Positions 18,383 through 29,057 of a stretch of DNA of 64,000 bases are shown one piece after another (the stretch's first letter is position 1; every line of letters starts with the position of its first letter). This stretch comes from Campylobacter concisus (GTDB taxonomy: Bacteria > Campylobacterota > Campylobacteria > Campylobacterales > Campylobacteraceae): the NCBI RefSeq assembly GCF_003048405.1, contig NZ_PIQS01000002.1, forward strand, positions 62,001 through 126,000, in the 5' to 3' direction. Below the pieces are notes generated by a model, which worked only from the letters and a program-made list of their open reading frames with translations, was not told the origin of the DNA and made no database searches. The translations under genes were made by a program, and so were the position numbers.

Positions 18383-19147
18383 GTGCAAAGTGATAGCCTG
18401 ATCCTTGGCGGCAAGGAGTTTCAAAGCCGCTTTATCCTTGGCTCTGGCAAGTACTCACACGAGCTCATCGACTCAGCCATAAACGAGGCTGGCGCGCAAA
18501 TTTTAACCCTTGCTCTTAGACGCATAAACGAGAGCAAAGAGCGAAATATACTTGACTTTATCCCAAAAGGCGTGACACTTTTGCCAAACACAAGTGGTGC
18601 TAGAAACGCCAAAGAGGCCGTTCGTATCGCTCAACTTGCACGTGAGCTTGGATGTGGTGAGCTTGTTAAGATAGAGATCATCACTGACTCTAAATTTCTC
18701 TTTCCAGACAACGCTGAAACCATAAAAGCATGCGAAGCCTTGGCAAATGACGGCTTTGTGCCGATGCCTTATATGTTTCCAGATCTAAATGCCGCAAGAG
18801 CGATGCTAAGTGCTGGGGCAAGCTGCATTATGCCTCTGGCTGCGCCCATTGGCTCAAACCAAGGGCTAGTTTTTAAAGATATTATTGAAATTTTGATAAA
18901 CGAGCTTGATACGCAGATCATAGTTGATGCTGGCATAGGCAGGCCTTCACAAGCATGCGAAGCAATGGAGATGGGAGCGGCTGCAATAATGGCAAACACA
19001 GCTATCGCCTCATCAAAAAATATCCCACTCATGGCAAGAGCCTTTAAAGAGGCTATCATCGCTGGTCGCAACGCCTATCTAGCAGGCCTTGGCGCAAAGA
19101 GCAAAAGTGCAAATGCCTCATCGCCCCTCACTGGATTTTTAGACTGA
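18383..19147 (+). CDS. thiG: Thiazole synthase ThiG
   Basis: Assembles the thiazole ring from DXP, dehydroglycine and ThiS thiocarboxylate. The 254-residue TIM barrel begins with [20 protein letters not shown]. It has the lysine region [10 protein letters not shown], the [13 protein letters not shown] loop and the C-terminal phosphate-binding [21 protein letters not shown] is the start, directly after the thiF stop; the TGA overlaps the thiH start by one base. Confidence 0.95.
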   Translation: MQSDSLILGGKEFQSRFILGSGKYSHELIDSAINEAGAQILTLALRRINESKERNILDFIPKGVTLLPNTSGARNAKEAVRIAQLARELGCGELVKIEIITDSKFLFPDNAETIKACEALANDGFVPMPYMFPDLNAARAMLSAGASCIMPLAAPIGSNQGLVFKDIIEILINELDTQIIVDAGIGRPSQACEAMEMGAAAIMANTAIASSKNIPLMARAFKEAIIAGRNAYLAGLGAKSKSANASSPLTGFLD

Positions 19148-20301
19148 TGAAATTTGCAAGAACCAACCACATGCAGCTGCTACCTCACATGCAGGATGTT
19201 GGCAGCGATATCATGGATGAGATTTTAAAAGAGCGCGCGAGCTACAAGCCAGAAATTTACACCGAGGCTGATGTAAAAGCAGCTCTTAATGCAAAACACT
19301 GCTCACTTGAAAATCTAAAAGCCTTACTTTCGCCTGCTGCGGCGCCATTTTTAGAGCAAATCGCCCAGCTTGCCCAGGCAAAAACAAGGGCAAATTTTGG
19401 CTCAAACATCACGCTTTTTACCCCGCTTTATATAGCAAACTACTGCGATAACCTCTGCGTTTATTGCGGTTTTAATGCTAAAAATAATATAAAAAGGGCA
19501 AAGCTAAGCGACGAGGAGATCACAAGGGAGCTAAGAGAAATTTCAAAGAGCGGCTTAGAAGAAATTTTGATCCTAACTGGCGAGAGCGAGACCAACTCAA
19601 GTGTCGCCTACATCGCAAATGCCTGCGCTTTGGCAAAGAAATTTTTTAAAGTCGTTGGGGTTGAAATTTACCCGCTAAACTCAGACGGCTACGCTCTGCT
19701 TCACAAAAGCGGCGTGGACTATGTGACCGTCTTTCAAGAGACCTATAATCCCACAAAATACGAGAAAATTCACCTTGGTGGCAATAAAAGGATCTTCCCA
19801 TACCGCATAAATGCGCAAGAGCGAGCGCTTCTTGGAGGCATGAGAGGGGTTGGCTTTGCCGCACTTCTTGGCATAGATGACTTTAGGCTTGACGCCTTCG
19901 CGACCGCACTTCACGCAAGTTTAGTTCAAAAAAAGTATCCGCACGCCGAGATCGCATTTTCATGCCCAAGGCTTCGCCCTATCATCAACAACGACCGCAT
20001 CAACCCACGTGACGTGGGCGAGCGCGAGCTTTTACAAGTAATCTGCGCTTATAGAATTTTCATGCCAACAGCAAGCATTACCATCTCAACCAGAGAAAAG
20101 GCGAAATTTCGCGATAATTCTGTAAAGATCGCCACAAATAAGATAAGCGCTGGCGTAAAAGTGAGCATCGGCGCTCACGGCGAAGAGAAAAAGGGCGACG
20201 AGCAGTTTGAGATAAGCGACGACAGAAGCGTGGGCGAGATCAAGGCTATGCTAAAAGCAAACGGCCTAGAGCCACTAATGAGCGAGTATGTCTATGTTTA
20301 A
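19147..20301 (+). CDS. thiH: 2-iminoacetate synthase ThiH (radical SAM tyrosine lyase)
   Basis: Cleaves tyrosine to give dehydroglycine for ThiG. The radical SAM cluster motif CxxxCxxC is in NYCDNLCVYCGF. A SAM-binding GESE-type stretch (ILILTGESET) follows, and the C-terminal BATS-like domain contains FSCPRLRP. At 384 residues the size is normal. The 3' end overlaps the downstream ThiE/TenI-like gene. Confidence 0.93.
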   Translation: MKFARTNHMQLLPHMQDVGSDIMDEILKERASYKPEIYTEADVKAALNAKHCSLENLKALLSPAAAPFLEQIAQLAQAKTRANFGSNITLFTPLYIANYCDNLCVYCGFNAKNNIKRAKLSDEEITRELREISKSGLEEILILTGESETNSSVAYIANACALAKKFFKVVGVEIYPLNSDGYALLHKSGVDYVTVFQETYNPTKYEKIHLGGNKRIFPYRINAQERALLGGMRGVGFAALLGIDDFRLDAFATALHASLVQKKYPHAEIAFSCPRLRPIINNDRINPRDVGERELLQVICAYRIFMPTASITISTREKAKFRDNSVKIATNKISAGVKVSIGAHGEEKKGDEQFEISDDRSVGEIKAMLKANGLEPLMSEYVYV

Positions 20302-20902
20302 AATTCTCTGCGTGGCTGACTTTGAAAGCTATGAAGGTGATGACTTTTTAAAGAGAATTCAGCTACTTTGCAAGGCTGGCGTGGATGAAATTTTACTTCG
20401 CGCAAAGGGGCTAAGCGAGGCTAATTTTTACGATCTTGCTAAGGTTGTGGCTCAAATTTGTGAAAACTACCGCAAGAAATTTATCATTAATCAATTTTTT
20501 GACGTAGCTTGCAGGCTAAAGAGCAACTTTTGGCTCACTTCAGCGCAGCTTGACTTTTTTAAAAATCACGGCATTTTTTTAGATGAATTTAGAAAAACAG
20601 CTAAAATTTACGCCCCAGCTCACGACCTAGAGCAGGCTAAAATTTCAGCCTCTATCGCTGACGTGCTAGTCGCTTCTCATATATTTGCCACCTCTTGCAA
20701 GCCAAATTTGGAGCCAAAAGGAGTCAATTTTATAAGCGAGCTAAAAAGCTTAGACAAAGAAATTTACGCACTTGGCGGACTAGACAGTGGGAACTACAAA
20801 GAGGCCATAAAAGCTGGTGCAAACGGAATTTGCCTTATGAGCCTAGCAATGAACGGCAACATAGAGCTTATAAAAAAGATAGCAGAGAGCAAAAACGGCT
20901 AA
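20294..20902 (+). CDS. ThiE/TenI-family protein at the end of the thiazole operon
   Basis: TIM-barrel protein of the thiamine phosphate synthase/TenI family. Family motifs are recognisable but altered. The pyrophosphate-binding LREK appears as LRAK, the NDR motif is NQFFD, and the HLGQ segment is replaced by WLTSAQL. VASHIFATSCKP keeps the xxIFxTxxKP pattern, ALGG keeps the AIGG pattern and APAHDLEQA keeps a His. Loss of NDR argues against normal ThiE activity; a TenI-like thiazole tautomerase role is my preferred reading because of the thiG-thiH context. ATG at 20288 or 20294 could start it. Confidence 0.7.
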   Translation: MFKILCVADFESYEGDDFLKRIQLLCKAGVDEILLRAKGLSEANFYDLAKVVAQICENYRKKFIINQFFDVACRLKSNFWLTSAQLDFFKNHGIFLDEFRKTAKIYAPAHDLEQAKISASIADVLVASHIFATSCKPNLEPKGVNFISELKSLDKEIYALGGLDSGNYKEAIKAGANGICLMSLAMNGNIELIKKIAESKNG

Positions 20903-20931
20903 ATTTAGTATAAATTACATAAAGTAAAATT

Positions 20932-21492
20932 TTACTCATTTTTGCTAGCGATATATGTTTTTATATCAAATATAAGTAGCGTCACAAGCGATGGCAGCAT
21001 ATAGGAGTTTAGCACTAAAAGCAGCGACTTTGTCAAATTTGACTTTATTAAAGTCTCTATGTCAAAGCTGCTGTTGTAGTTAAAAAAATATAGCAAGGCA
21101 AACTCGCCAACAATAACTATGCGAGAGATCTTTAGTAAGATGTCATTTCCCAGTCTTGCAAATTTATCATCGACCACAAGCGACAAAGTGATCCAGCCAA
21201 GCAGCCAAATTGAGCAGGCTAAAGCATAAACAGTAATGCTTTCATCAAATTTTTCAAGTAGTAAAAATACCAAAGGTTGCAAAAATACAAGGCTAGCGAT
21301 AAACCAAAGAAGTGAGCTAAAGGCTAGCAGGCAAACACAGCCAAAGATAGAAATGGCAGAGATAAAGCCAAAAACCTCTAACCCAAGATAGTAGGCCAGC
21401 GCATAGGATAAAAAAGAAAAAACAAGCCAAATTTTAATAACAAGCCGCCACCTATTTGCAAAGGCAGTGGCTTTTATAAAAGTCAAACCCAT
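20932..21492 (-). CDS. Predicted integral membrane protein, function unknown
   Basis: 186 residues with about five hydrophobic helices (for example LVIKIWLVFSFLSYALAYYLG, AISIFGCVCLLAFSSLLWFIA and IWLLGWITLSLVV). A short charged C-terminus ends in KTYIASKNE. No catalytic or transport motif is visible. It starts one base after mogA stops (reverse strand), so it probably rides on the mogA/FtsH-like transcript. It is convergent with the thiamine operon. I do not recognise the family. Confidence 0.6.
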   Translation of the reverse strand: MGLTFIKATAFANRWRLVIKIWLVFSFLSYALAYYLGLEVFGFISAISIFGCVCLLAFSSLLWFIASLVFLQPLVFLLLEKFDESITVYALACSIWLLGWITLSLVVDDKFARLGNDILLKISRIVIVGEFALLYFFNYNSSFDIETLIKSNLTKSLLLVLNSYMLPSLVTLLIFDIKTYIASKNE

Positions 21493-22032
21493 TTACGAGA
21501 TTTTCTTTTGTTTTGGACGGAAAACTTTCATCACGTTTTCATCAGTCTCGATAAATGCACCCTCTATTAGATCGATGCAGTATGGTACCGCTGGAAAAAC
21601 TGGCTCCAAGCACTCTTTTATCGCCTTTGGTTGACCTGGTAAATTTATGATGAGCGCGTGGCCTCTGATGCCTGCTGTTTGGCGTGATAGGATCGCTGTT
21701 GGGACGTATTTTAAGCTTGCTGCTCTCATCAGCTCGCCAAAGCCTGGCATCATCTTCTCACAAACTGCCTCTGTTGCCTCTGGTGTCACATCTCTAAGAG
21801 CTGGCCCAGTACCACCGGTAGTTAGCACAAGGTCGCAGCCAAGCACGTCTACCATGTGCACAAGCCTCTCTTTTATCAGCTCAAACTCATCTGGTATAAC
21901 CTCGTAAAAGTATTCACGCTCGCTCACTATCCAGCTATCAAGCACATCTTTGATCGCTGGACCTGATTTGTCCTCGTATGTGCCTTCGCTTGCGCGGTCA
22001 GAAAGGGTTAATATGCCTATTTTTGCTTTCAC
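21493..22032 (-). CDS. mogA: Molybdopterin adenylyltransferase MogA
   Basis: Adenylates molybdopterin before MoeA inserts molybdenum. The 179 residues carry the MoCF-biosynthesis fold: GILTLSDRASEG, TTGGTGPALRDVTPEAT and NLPGQPKAIKECL. AAAGGAG lies before the ATG. It is on the opposite strand and 11 kb away from moeA, so the two cofactor-insertion genes are not co-transcribed. Confidence 0.9.
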   Translation of the reverse strand: MKAKIGILTLSDRASEGTYEDKSGPAIKDVLDSWIVSEREYFYEVIPDEFELIKERLVHMVDVLGCDLVLTTGGTGPALRDVTPEATEAVCEKMMPGFGELMRAASLKYVPTAILSRQTAGIRGHALIINLPGQPKAIKECLEPVFPAVPYCIDLIEGAFIETDENVMKVFRPKQKKIS

Positions 22033-22042
22033 TTTTTCTCCT

Positions 22043-23719
22043 TTAATAGTTTTCGTTTAAAATTTTTGCCAGCGTTTCTTTATCTACGCTCTCATATGCT
22101 AGCAGATATGAGCTTATCTTTGCGATTTGCTCATTTGTGCCTTTTAAAAAGGATGTGATCTCCTCTTTTGCTTGCTTTAAAATTTCTTCTACATCGTTTG
22201 GATTTGGCACAAAAGAGCTTCCCATGCCATATTCATAAACCATCTTTGAAGCGATCTCTTTGGCTAAATTTAGATCGCTGCTCGAGTTTGAAAATATATC
22301 GTTCTCATCTATCTCAAGCTTGCACATACCAGCTATGAGCACCTTGATACGAGATATCATCTGCGACTTTGACTCGATCTCTTGCTCTGTGGCCATAAAC
22401 CTATCTTCTATAAGAGAAATTTTTTCAAATTTTACATCAAACCAGTAAGCACTTAGTGCCTTTGCTCCTTGATAGATGGCTTGAATTTTCTTCTCGTTTT
22501 CGCTGTAGCTTAGCACCTTTTTCTTGCCAAGCAAGACCTTATTTAAAACAGCCTCAAAGTCTCTCATTTTAAGCACGTTCTCGCCGTTTCTTAGGGCATT
22601 TATCGCAGCTTCATTTACAAGCGTACTAAGTGCTGCACCTGAAAAGCCAACGCTCATTTTAGCGATATCCTCAGCCGCCACTTCGCAGTTTTTATCTTTT
22701 AGATATGTATTTAAGATCGCTACCCTATCGTTAAAATCAGGCATAGAAAGAAAAATTCTCCTATCAAAACGCCCTGATCTAAGTAGCGCCTCATCGATCA
22801 TCTCGATCCTATTTGTGGCAGCTATGACGATGACACCTGAATTATCTTCAAAGCCGTCCATCTCAGTTAGCAGCTGATTTAGCGTGGCTTCTCGCTCGTC
22901 GTTTCTAGTCCCACCCCTACTCTTGCCAACGGCGTCTATCTCGTCGATAAAGATGATTGAAGGCGCATAGGACTTGGCTCTACTAAAAAGCTCTCGCACT
23001 CTTTTTGCACCCATGCCAACATAAATTTGCACAAAACTTGCACCGTTTTGATAAAAAAATGGCACATTTGCCTCGCCTGCAACTGCCTTTGCCACAAGCG
23101 TTTTACCAACGCCTGGAGGGCCGATCATTAGCACGCCTTTTGGCATTTTGATACCAAAATTTCTATATTTTTGTGGATTTTTTAGAAAATCAACTATCTC
23201 ACTAAGCTCGCTTTTAACCTCACTAATGCCTGCTACATCGCTAAATCTCACGTTTGAAATGACTGGCATAGTGTTTTGATTTAGCACACTTTCTATCTCA
23301 AATGCGCCATCTTTTTTGCTAAGCAAGCTCTCCTCTTTTTTCCTGATACTTCTAAAGATATAAGCATACCAAAGCACGAAGCAGACAAAGATGATAAATC
23401 CCCAGATCATGCCTGGAGTGATGTATTGCTTAGTCTTTTCGACAGGCACTTTTTTAATAAGCTCTTTTAGATCGATACCCTCTTTTATGATTGAAAAACG
23501 ATTGTTTTGTGCATAAAGCACGACTTCATCATCATTGATTACAGCGCGGTCTATAAAATTTCCATCCATTAGCTGCATATATTGCGAATATGTGATATTT
23601 CGTGGCTCTTTACTAACGGCAAATAACAGCACGCTGATTAATGCGATAGCTGCGATTATTAGGATATTTTTTTTATTAAATTTAAATTTTTGCATAATTG
23701 GCATCTGGCTTAACTTCAT
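22043..23719 (-). CDS. FtsH-like membrane AAA+ protein lacking the zinc-protease motif
   Basis: 558-residue protein with FtsH architecture. Two transmembrane helices (18-35 and 104-121) flank a short periplasmic domain. The AAA+ module has Walker A GPPGVGKT (200-207), Walker B IIFIDE (255-260), SRH region GRFDRRIFL and an [10 protein letters not shown] pore loop. Where FtsH has HEAGH this protein has YQGAK (416-420), so both zinc histidines and the catalytic glutamate are gone, although the downstream SSSDLNLA ligand region survives. It probably unfolds or extracts membrane proteins without cutting them, or works with true FtsH. The start overlaps mtaB; ATG at 23704 or 23695 are alternatives. 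Confidence 0.85.
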   Translation of the reverse strand: MKLSQMPIMQKFKFNKKNILIIAAIALISVLLFAVSKEPRNITYSQYMQLMDGNFIDRAVINDDEVVLYAQNNRFSIIKEGIDLKELIKKVPVEKTKQYITPGMIWGFIIFVCFVLWYAYIFRSIRKKEESLLSKKDGAFEIESVLNQNTMPVISNVRFSDVAGISEVKSELSEIVDFLKNPQKYRNFGIKMPKGVLMIGPPGVGKTLVAKAVAGEANVPFFYQNGASFVQIYVGMGAKRVRELFSRAKSYAPSIIFIDEIDAVGKSRGGTRNDEREATLNQLLTEMDGFEDNSGVIVIAATNRIEMIDEALLRSGRFDRRIFLSMPDFNDRVAILNTYLKDKNCEVAAEDIAKMSVGFSGAALSTLVNEAAINALRNGENVLKMRDFEAVLNKVLLGKKKVLSYSENEKKIQAIYQGAKALSAYWFDVKFEKISLIEDRFMATEQEIESKSQMISRIKVLIAGMCKLEIDENDIFSNSSSDLNLAKEIASKMVYEYGMGSSFVPNPNDVEEILKQAKEEITSFLKGTNEQIAKISSYLLAYESVDKETLAKILNENY

Positions 23720-24920
23720 ATTCGCTTACCTCCACCCACTCTTTTGTTATATCTTTTTGGCTTAAAATTTTAGCTTTGTTGTAAAACTGATCAAAACCTT
23801 CGTAAAATTCGCCATTTTTTTGCTCGACTAAAATTTTTAAAGCCCCATAATGTTTTTTTCTAAAATTTTCATTATTTTGCAAAGTAATACCTTGTAAAAT
23901 TTTTAGCCTACTTTTTGCCACATCACCGCTAACATCGCTTTTTAGTGTAGCTGAGTGCGTATCACGCCTTGGCGAATAGACAAAAGCATGCAGGTGTGTG
24001 ATAGGAAATTTCTTAAAATTTTCCAAAGCCTCTGCCCATATCTCCTCACTCTCTCCTGGATGTCCCACGATGTAGTCCGTACCAAGTGCAAAGCCGAGTG
24101 AGCTAAGCTCATTAAAAAGCTCCAGATCACTAAATGCGTCATTGCGTCTTCGCATGATCTTTAGCATAGCCTGACTCGTGTGCTGAAGTGCGATGTGCAA
24201 ATGACGCTCCAGCCACTCTTCTTTTAAAATTTCTCTAAAGCTCTCATCTATCTGGCTTGGCTCAATGCTTCCAAGCCTAATGCGTCTAATGCCAGAAATT
24301 TTACCTAAGTTTGCCAAAAGCTTACCAAGAGAGCTATTTGTATCTTTACCGTAACTGCCTATGTTTGTGCCAGTTAGTACGAGCTCATTATAGCCGTTTT
24401 GAGCTAAAATTCTTGCCTCTTTTAGTATCATAGCCTCATCCATGCTTCTAGCCTTGCCACGAACTGAAGGGATGATGCAGTAACTGCAGTTAAAGTTGCA
24501 GCCTTCTTGAATTTTTATAAAAGCCTTTGTGTGATTTTCATAATTTGTAACTATATTTTTATCAACTGAGTTTAAATTTCCAAGCTCAAAAAATGGCTTT
24601 TCTTGCTTTAAAAGCTCATTTAGATCGCTCTTTTTACTAGCTCCAAGTACGCCAAATATACCGCTGTTAAATAGCTCTTTGCCCTTACTAACCGCGCCAC
24701 ATCCAGTCAGCACTACCTTTGCCCCGCGCCTTTTTACGCCGTTTATGTAGTTTCTGACACCGCTATCAGCAGAATTTGTAACAGTGCACGAGTTTATGAC
24801 CACAATATCAGCAGCATCTTCATCATTTGTGATCTCGTAGTCCTTGATGTAGCTTTTTAAAAGCTCGGTATCATAGATATTTGTGCGACATCCAAATGTT
24901 TTAAAAAATATCTTTTGCAT
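23682..24920 (-). CDS. mtaB: tRNA (t6A37) methylthiotransferase MtaB-like
   Basis: Radical SAM methylthiotransferase adding a 2-methylthio group to t6A37 of tRNA. The N-terminal UPF0004 domain has three cluster cysteines (TFGCRTN, NSCTV, TGCGA). The radical SAM motif is CNFNCSYC. A C-terminal TRAM-like tail follows. GCRTN rather than GCAMN, and the position next to mscS and aroB, fit MtaB better than MiaB (which is separately present at 59 kb) or RimO. At 412 residues it is of normal size. Confidence 0.85.
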   Translation of the reverse strand: MQKIFFKTFGCRTNIYDTELLKSYIKDYEITNDEDAADIVVINSCTVTNSADSGVRNYINGVKRRGAKVVLTGCGAVSKGKELFNSGIFGVLGASKKSDLNELLKQEKPFFELGNLNSVDKNIVTNYENHTKAFIKIQEGCNFNCSYCIIPSVRGKARSMDEAMILKEARILAQNGYNELVLTGTNIGSYGKDTNSSLGKLLANLGKISGIRRIRLGSIEPSQIDESFREILKEEWLERHLHIALQHTSQAMLKIMRRRNDAFSDLELFNELSSLGFALGTDYIVGHPGESEEIWAEALENFKKFPITHLHAFVYSPRRDTHSATLKSDVSGDVAKSRLKILQGITLQNNENFRKKHYGALKILVEQKNGEFYEGFDQFYNKAKILSQKDITKEWVEVSEYEVKPDANYAKI

Positions 24921-26509
24921 TAAGAATTTTCACTCTCTTGCTCGCTGTGAGCGGTGTGATCGCTTGGATTTTCTTTTTTGCCTATAAACATAGTTTGTGT
25001 TGGATAAGCGATCTTTATATCATCTTGAGCTAAAAATGCTTCTATAATCTCAGCGCTAATAGTACTTCTAAGAGCCAAAGTCGCATAAGAATTTGCCATA
25101 TACCAGCATGAGACATTTATACCATAAGGCTCAAAAAATGTATAAATTCTTGGCTCGACGTTTGGATTTTTGATGCTGTACTGGCTTCTTAGTTTATTCA
25201 TTTGACGTTTTGCGATATCAGTGTAGCCTTTTGAGTATTTTTTAACGACATTTCTTGCTAGATACACAGCTTTTTTATGATTGCTATCAAAGCTTATAAC
25301 GATATCTATACCATCCCAAACGGTCTTCATACCATAATGAGCATAGTTTGCGATGAGGTCGGTAAAGATATAGTTATTTGGTACAAAGATAATTCTACCT
25401 GCACGGCGGTTTGTCTTATAAGTCGAGTAACTAACATCCTCAAAAACAGTCAGCCTAAGCAAAGAGATATCGATCACATCGCCCACAAATTCACTGCCAT
25501 CATGAAGCACTCTGATCCTGTCACCCACATGTATAGAGCCGCCAAACATGATCACCATCCAGCCAAGCATACTCATAAACATATCTTTCATCGCAATGGC
25601 GATACCAGCTGAAGCAAAACCTAGCACGGTTACTAGATATGTGACGTTTTCGATATACGAAAAGAGTAAGATTATGATGATAACGGTGATATTTAAAACG
25701 TTTAAAAATTTATTGACTGTGTAAAATCTCTCATTATCAGTAATCGTTCTTTTAACAATAAATTTAGCGATAAATGTTAGCCCGATTGTCAAAAGGATGA
25801 TGATAGCTGTATAGCCCATACTTAAAAACTGAGCTTTTATATCAGAGGTGGTTAAATTTATAGCCTCATCAGCCCTTTTTTCATAGACATTATAAGTTGT
25901 ATCAGCGATCTGTTTTGCCGCTTTAAAGTCACCTATTTCTTGTTTTACCAAGTTTAGGCTTTCTCTATTTTGCTCATTTTCTTCAATCAAATTTAGTCTA
26001 TTTAGTAAATTCTCTTTTGTTTCAAGCTTTTCTAAAAGCGTATCAAGCTCTTTTATATGCCTTTGATACTCGATCTTATCGCTCTTTATCTTTTTGATAT
26101 ACGAAAAGCCAGATATAAGTGCAACAGGACTTGTTATCCTTGGTGGAGTATCCATTTCAGGAGCTGCTAGCATATTTGAAAATGGCGTTTTTTCATACTC
26201 TTTTAGTAAATTTATCTGCTCTTTTAGAGTTTGGATTCTCTTTATGATATCGCTGCCTCTTCTTGAGCTTTTGTCCAGTTTCTTTAGTTCATTTTCATTT
26301 TTTTCAAGCTCATCAATAAGTCTTTGATAAGTGTTATAGTTAGCATATCTTGTGATCCAGATATTGTTTTTTAGGGAGTTATCTAGATTTGAGATATCTT
26401 TTACAAGCTCATTATTTTGTAAATTTTGTGAGATATTTTGCTCAAGCGTAACGTTTTCTTCAGCATAAATGGCAAAACAAAAAAGTAGTAAAGCTATGAT
26501 CTTTTTCAT
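24920..26509 (-). CDS. MscS-family mechanosensitive channel
   Basis: 529 residues. A signal peptide ([18 protein letters not shown]) is followed by a long periplasmic coiled-coil region (about 30-200). Membrane helices follow, then the conserved MscS pore and beta domain ([62 protein letters not shown]). It should release solutes on hypo-osmotic shock. Its TAA overlaps the mtaB start region and its ATG overlaps aroB, so all three are coupled. Confidence 0.88.
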   Translation of the reverse strand: MKKIIALLLFCFAIYAEENVTLEQNISQNLQNNELVKDISNLDNSLKNNIWITRYANYNTYQRLIDELEKNENELKKLDKSSRRGSDIIKRIQTLKEQINLLKEYEKTPFSNMLAAPEMDTPPRITSPVALISGFSYIKKIKSDKIEYQRHIKELDTLLEKLETKENLLNRLNLIEENEQNRESLNLVKQEIGDFKAAKQIADTTYNVYEKRADEAINLTTSDIKAQFLSMGYTAIIILLTIGLTFIAKFIVKRTITDNERFYTVNKFLNVLNITVIIIILLFSYIENVTYLVTVLGFASAGIAIAMKDMFMSMLGWMVIMFGGSIHVGDRIRVLHDGSEFVGDVIDISLLRLTVFEDVSYSTYKTNRRAGRIIFVPNNYIFTDLIANYAHYGMKTVWDGIDIVISFDSNHKKAVYLARNVVKKYSKGYTDIAKRQMNKLRSQYSIKNPNVEPRIYTFFEPYGINVSCWYMANSYATLALRSTISAEIIEAFLAQDDIKIAYPTQTMFIGKKENPSDHTAHSEQESENS

Positions 26510-27543
26510 TTAAATTCTCTTAAAATTTTTAAAACGTCTTCTTTTTTGACGTCATTTTTGATAATCGCACTGCCGATTTTATCTGCAATGATAAAATTTA
26601 TCTTATCATCTTTTGTCTTTTTATCCATAAAAAATGCCTCGTAAAATGCATATTCATTTTCTATTTTGTAGCTTACTGGAAGGCCAAATTTTACCAAAAC
26701 CTGTTTGATATCCTCTGCCTGCGCCTCGCTCAAGAGGCCTAGTTTTACACTTAAGCGATTTGCCATATTTATGCCTATCGCCACTGCTTCGCCGTGTAAA
26801 AATTCTTTGTAATTTGTCTCATTTTCTATAACGTGAGCGAAGGTATGTCCGTAGTTTAGGATGGCCCTTAAGCCTTTTTCTTTCTCATCTTGCTCAACCA
26901 CTTTTGCTTTTAGATTTACCGACTTTTCGACTAGCTTGGCTAAATTTTCATCATCTAAATTTACACTCTTTAGCCAATCAAACATCTCTTTATCAAAGGT
27001 TATCGCCATTTTTAAAGCCTCAGCCACGCCAGCTGCAAATTCTCTCTTTGGCAACGTTTTTAAGAAATTTATCTCGCAAAAAACTGCCTTAGGCTGACAA
27101 AAAGAGCCTATTAAATTTTTGCCAAATTTATTATTCACTCCAGTTTTTCCGCCCACACTCGCATCAACTTGTGCTAGAAGCGTGGTTGGGATATTTATGA
27201 AATTTATCCCCCTTTCATAGATACTCGCCGCAAAGCCAGTCATATCGCTTATGACACCACCACCAAAGGCGATTAGCGTAGATGAGCGATCAAATTTACT
27301 CACAAAAAGCTGCTCTAAAATTTGCTCTATCGTTGTTAAATTTTTATACTCCTCGCCGTCTGGAACGCTTATGATAAATTTCTCATCGCACTTTAAAACG
27401 CTAAGTAGCTTTTCAAGATGAAGCCCCGCTACTTTAGCGTTTGTGACGATGCCAACCTTGCCTTTTATCTCTAGTCTCTCAAGCTCGTTTATATAAATTT
27501 TATAGCTTGATGCTTTTTCTTTAAGATTTAAATTTATCTGCAT
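26506..27543 (-). CDS. aroB: 3-dehydroquinate synthase AroB
   Basis: Second step of the shikimate pathway. The NAD-binding [14 protein letters not shown] loop is present, as are the active-site lysines in [21 protein letters not shown]. Zinc ligands lie in [18 protein letters not shown] and LHGEAVAIG. The 345-residue length is normal. It is downstream of the TrkA-domain gene by 2 bases and overlaps the channel gene by 4. Confidence 0.95.
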   Translation of the reverse strand: MQINLNLKEKASSYKIYINELERLEIKGKVGIVTNAKVAGLHLEKLLSVLKCDEKFIISVPDGEEYKNLTTIEQILEQLFVSKFDRSSTLIAFGGGVISDMTGFAASIYERGINFINIPTTLLAQVDASVGGKTGVNNKFGKNLIGSFCQPKAVFCEINFLKTLPKREFAAGVAEALKMAITFDKEMFDWLKSVNLDDENLAKLVEKSVNLKAKVVEQDEKEKGLRAILNYGHTFAHVIENETNYKEFLHGEAVAIGINMANRLSVKLGLLSEAQAEDIKQVLVKFGLPVSYKIENEYAFYEAFFMDKKTKDDKINFIIADKIGSAIIKNDVKKEDVLKILREFK

Positions 27544-27545
27544 TT

Positions 27546-28967
27546 TTACTCACTTACTGGTACAAAAAGCTGTGCATTTTGGCTTAGTTTTTTATAAAGC
27601 CTATTTAAATTTGTCGATAAAAAGGCAAATGCCCCACCATTTGCCACGCTTTTAGTAAACATTACAAAATGAAGCAAATCTTTTGTACTTTTTAGTTTTA
27701 CAAGCGGATTTTTAAGATTGTGATTTTCTATCTTTATACGCTTAGAAAATAGCGCGCTAATGCTTTCAAAATGCTCTCTTAACGCCTCATCATCGCTATG
27801 CTTATTATCAAAATAGTAAAATTTCATCTCCAAATCAAGCTGTGCACAGCAGTCTGTTATCACAGCTGATTGATTCTCCACTTCTTGGCTTTGATCGCCT
27901 AGTATAACGCCCTCTTTTATATTTGAGAGCAAAATTTTACCCGTTTTTAGCACTGGAAGTTTTAGCTCGTAAAACAGCTTTTTAAATTTAAAAAAGTATT
28001 TATCGTCGCTTAAGATTAGGCCGATGTCGTGCTTTAAAACATCATATTTTATAGATTTGTTATCACTATTAAAATAATCCATCAAAACGATGATATTTTT
28101 CTCTTTTATCGCTTTTAAAGTATCTAAATTTTCACCTAAAGTTGGATTTATCACTCTAAAAAAAAGGCGTTTATTATTTAGCTTTGAATGCAAATACAAG
28201 CTATCCTTTATGAGCTTGCTAACACGTTCTTTATCCATTGAGATCATATCGATCAGCACATAGATGTTGCTACCAAACGGGCTTGGAAACTGCCCACTTT
28301 CACGCTTGATCGAGCGATAAACATTTTGAAGCACATTTGGATCACCAACGATTAGTAATATATCGCTTGGCTGTATCATTACATTTGGCTTTGGCAAGAT
28401 GATCTCGCTGCCTCGATATATGAGAGCTATTCGCCATTTTTTTTGAGCTACCGAGCTGATGTGACGATACATATAAGAGCTACCTATTGGTACCTTAACT
28501 TCCATGATCTCACCCTCGCTAAGCCCGATATTATCGGCTAAAACTGGCAGATCTGGTAAATAGTCCATAAGCCTTGATGCTGCAATATCTCTGATATCAA
28601 CTACACTTAAGTGTTTATCGCTTGCAAATATTTCTTTGCATTTTTCATCAAGCTCCCATGAGCTCATAAAAACAGTCTCGGTCTTTGTACTGATCTGTCT
28701 TAAATTTTCATAAACAGCAATCGCCTCATTTTTATCATCGCAAACTATACAAAACTGACTAAAATAGCCATCACTCACGCTTTTTAGCTTTGAGAGGCTA
28801 GTTGGGTCAAACTGGTAAAATGTAAAATTTTCATAATTTGATTTTTGGCTGTAATCCTCACTTGAAACAACGATATAGTGGTGCAAATTTGATTTTGTTT
28901 CAAGCAGTCTGTTTAAAAAATTTCTTGCGAAAGTTCCATCTGCGATTATTAAAATTTTCTTCATCAA
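27546..28967 (-). CDS. Cytosolic TrkA/RCK-domain protein (COG3400-like)
   Basis: 473 residues without membrane helices. The N-terminal 1-140 resembles a TrkA-N/RCK nucleotide-binding fold ([37 protein letters not shown]). Residues 150-235 form a TrkA-C-like domain ([17 protein letters not shown] through [15 protein letters not shown]). The C-terminal half has a second Rossmann-like region of unknown role. I recall this as a Campylobacterota-specific TrkA-related family. A K+ or redox regulatory subunit is possible, but no channel gene is adjacent. Confidence 0.65.
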   Translation of the reverse strand: MMKKILIIADGTFARNFLNRLLETKSNLHHYIVVSSEDYSQKSNYENFTFYQFDPTSLSKLKSVSDGYFSQFCIVCDDKNEAIAVYENLRQISTKTETVFMSSWELDEKCKEIFASDKHLSVVDIRDIAASRLMDYLPDLPVLADNIGLSEGEIMEVKVPIGSSYMYRHISSVAQKKWRIALIYRGSEIILPKPNVMIQPSDILLIVGDPNVLQNVYRSIKRESGQFPSPFGSNIYVLIDMISMDKERVSKLIKDSLYLHSKLNNKRLFFRVINPTLGENLDTLKAIKEKNIIVLMDYFNSDNKSIKYDVLKHDIGLILSDDKYFFKFKKLFYELKLPVLKTGKILLSNIKEGVILGDQSQEVENQSAVITDCCAQLDLEMKFYYFDNKHSDDEALREHFESISALFSKRIKIENHNLKNPLVKLKSTKDLLHFVMFTKSVANGGAFAFLSTNLNRLYKKLSQNAQLFVPVSE

Positions 28968-29057
28968 TTCTCCGTATTTTAAAGCTCACATTATAACAAA
29001 AGGTCTTTAAAATAAGCTATTTTGGCTATAAATTTAAAAATTTACAGCCAAGAAAAT

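Noticed and set aside
20923..20936. Palindrome AGTAAAATTTTACT between the ThiE/TenI-like gene and the convergent membrane-protein gene, as a terminator
   Set aside because: The stem is only 5 bp, AT-rich, overlaps a stop codon and has no clear T run on either strand.
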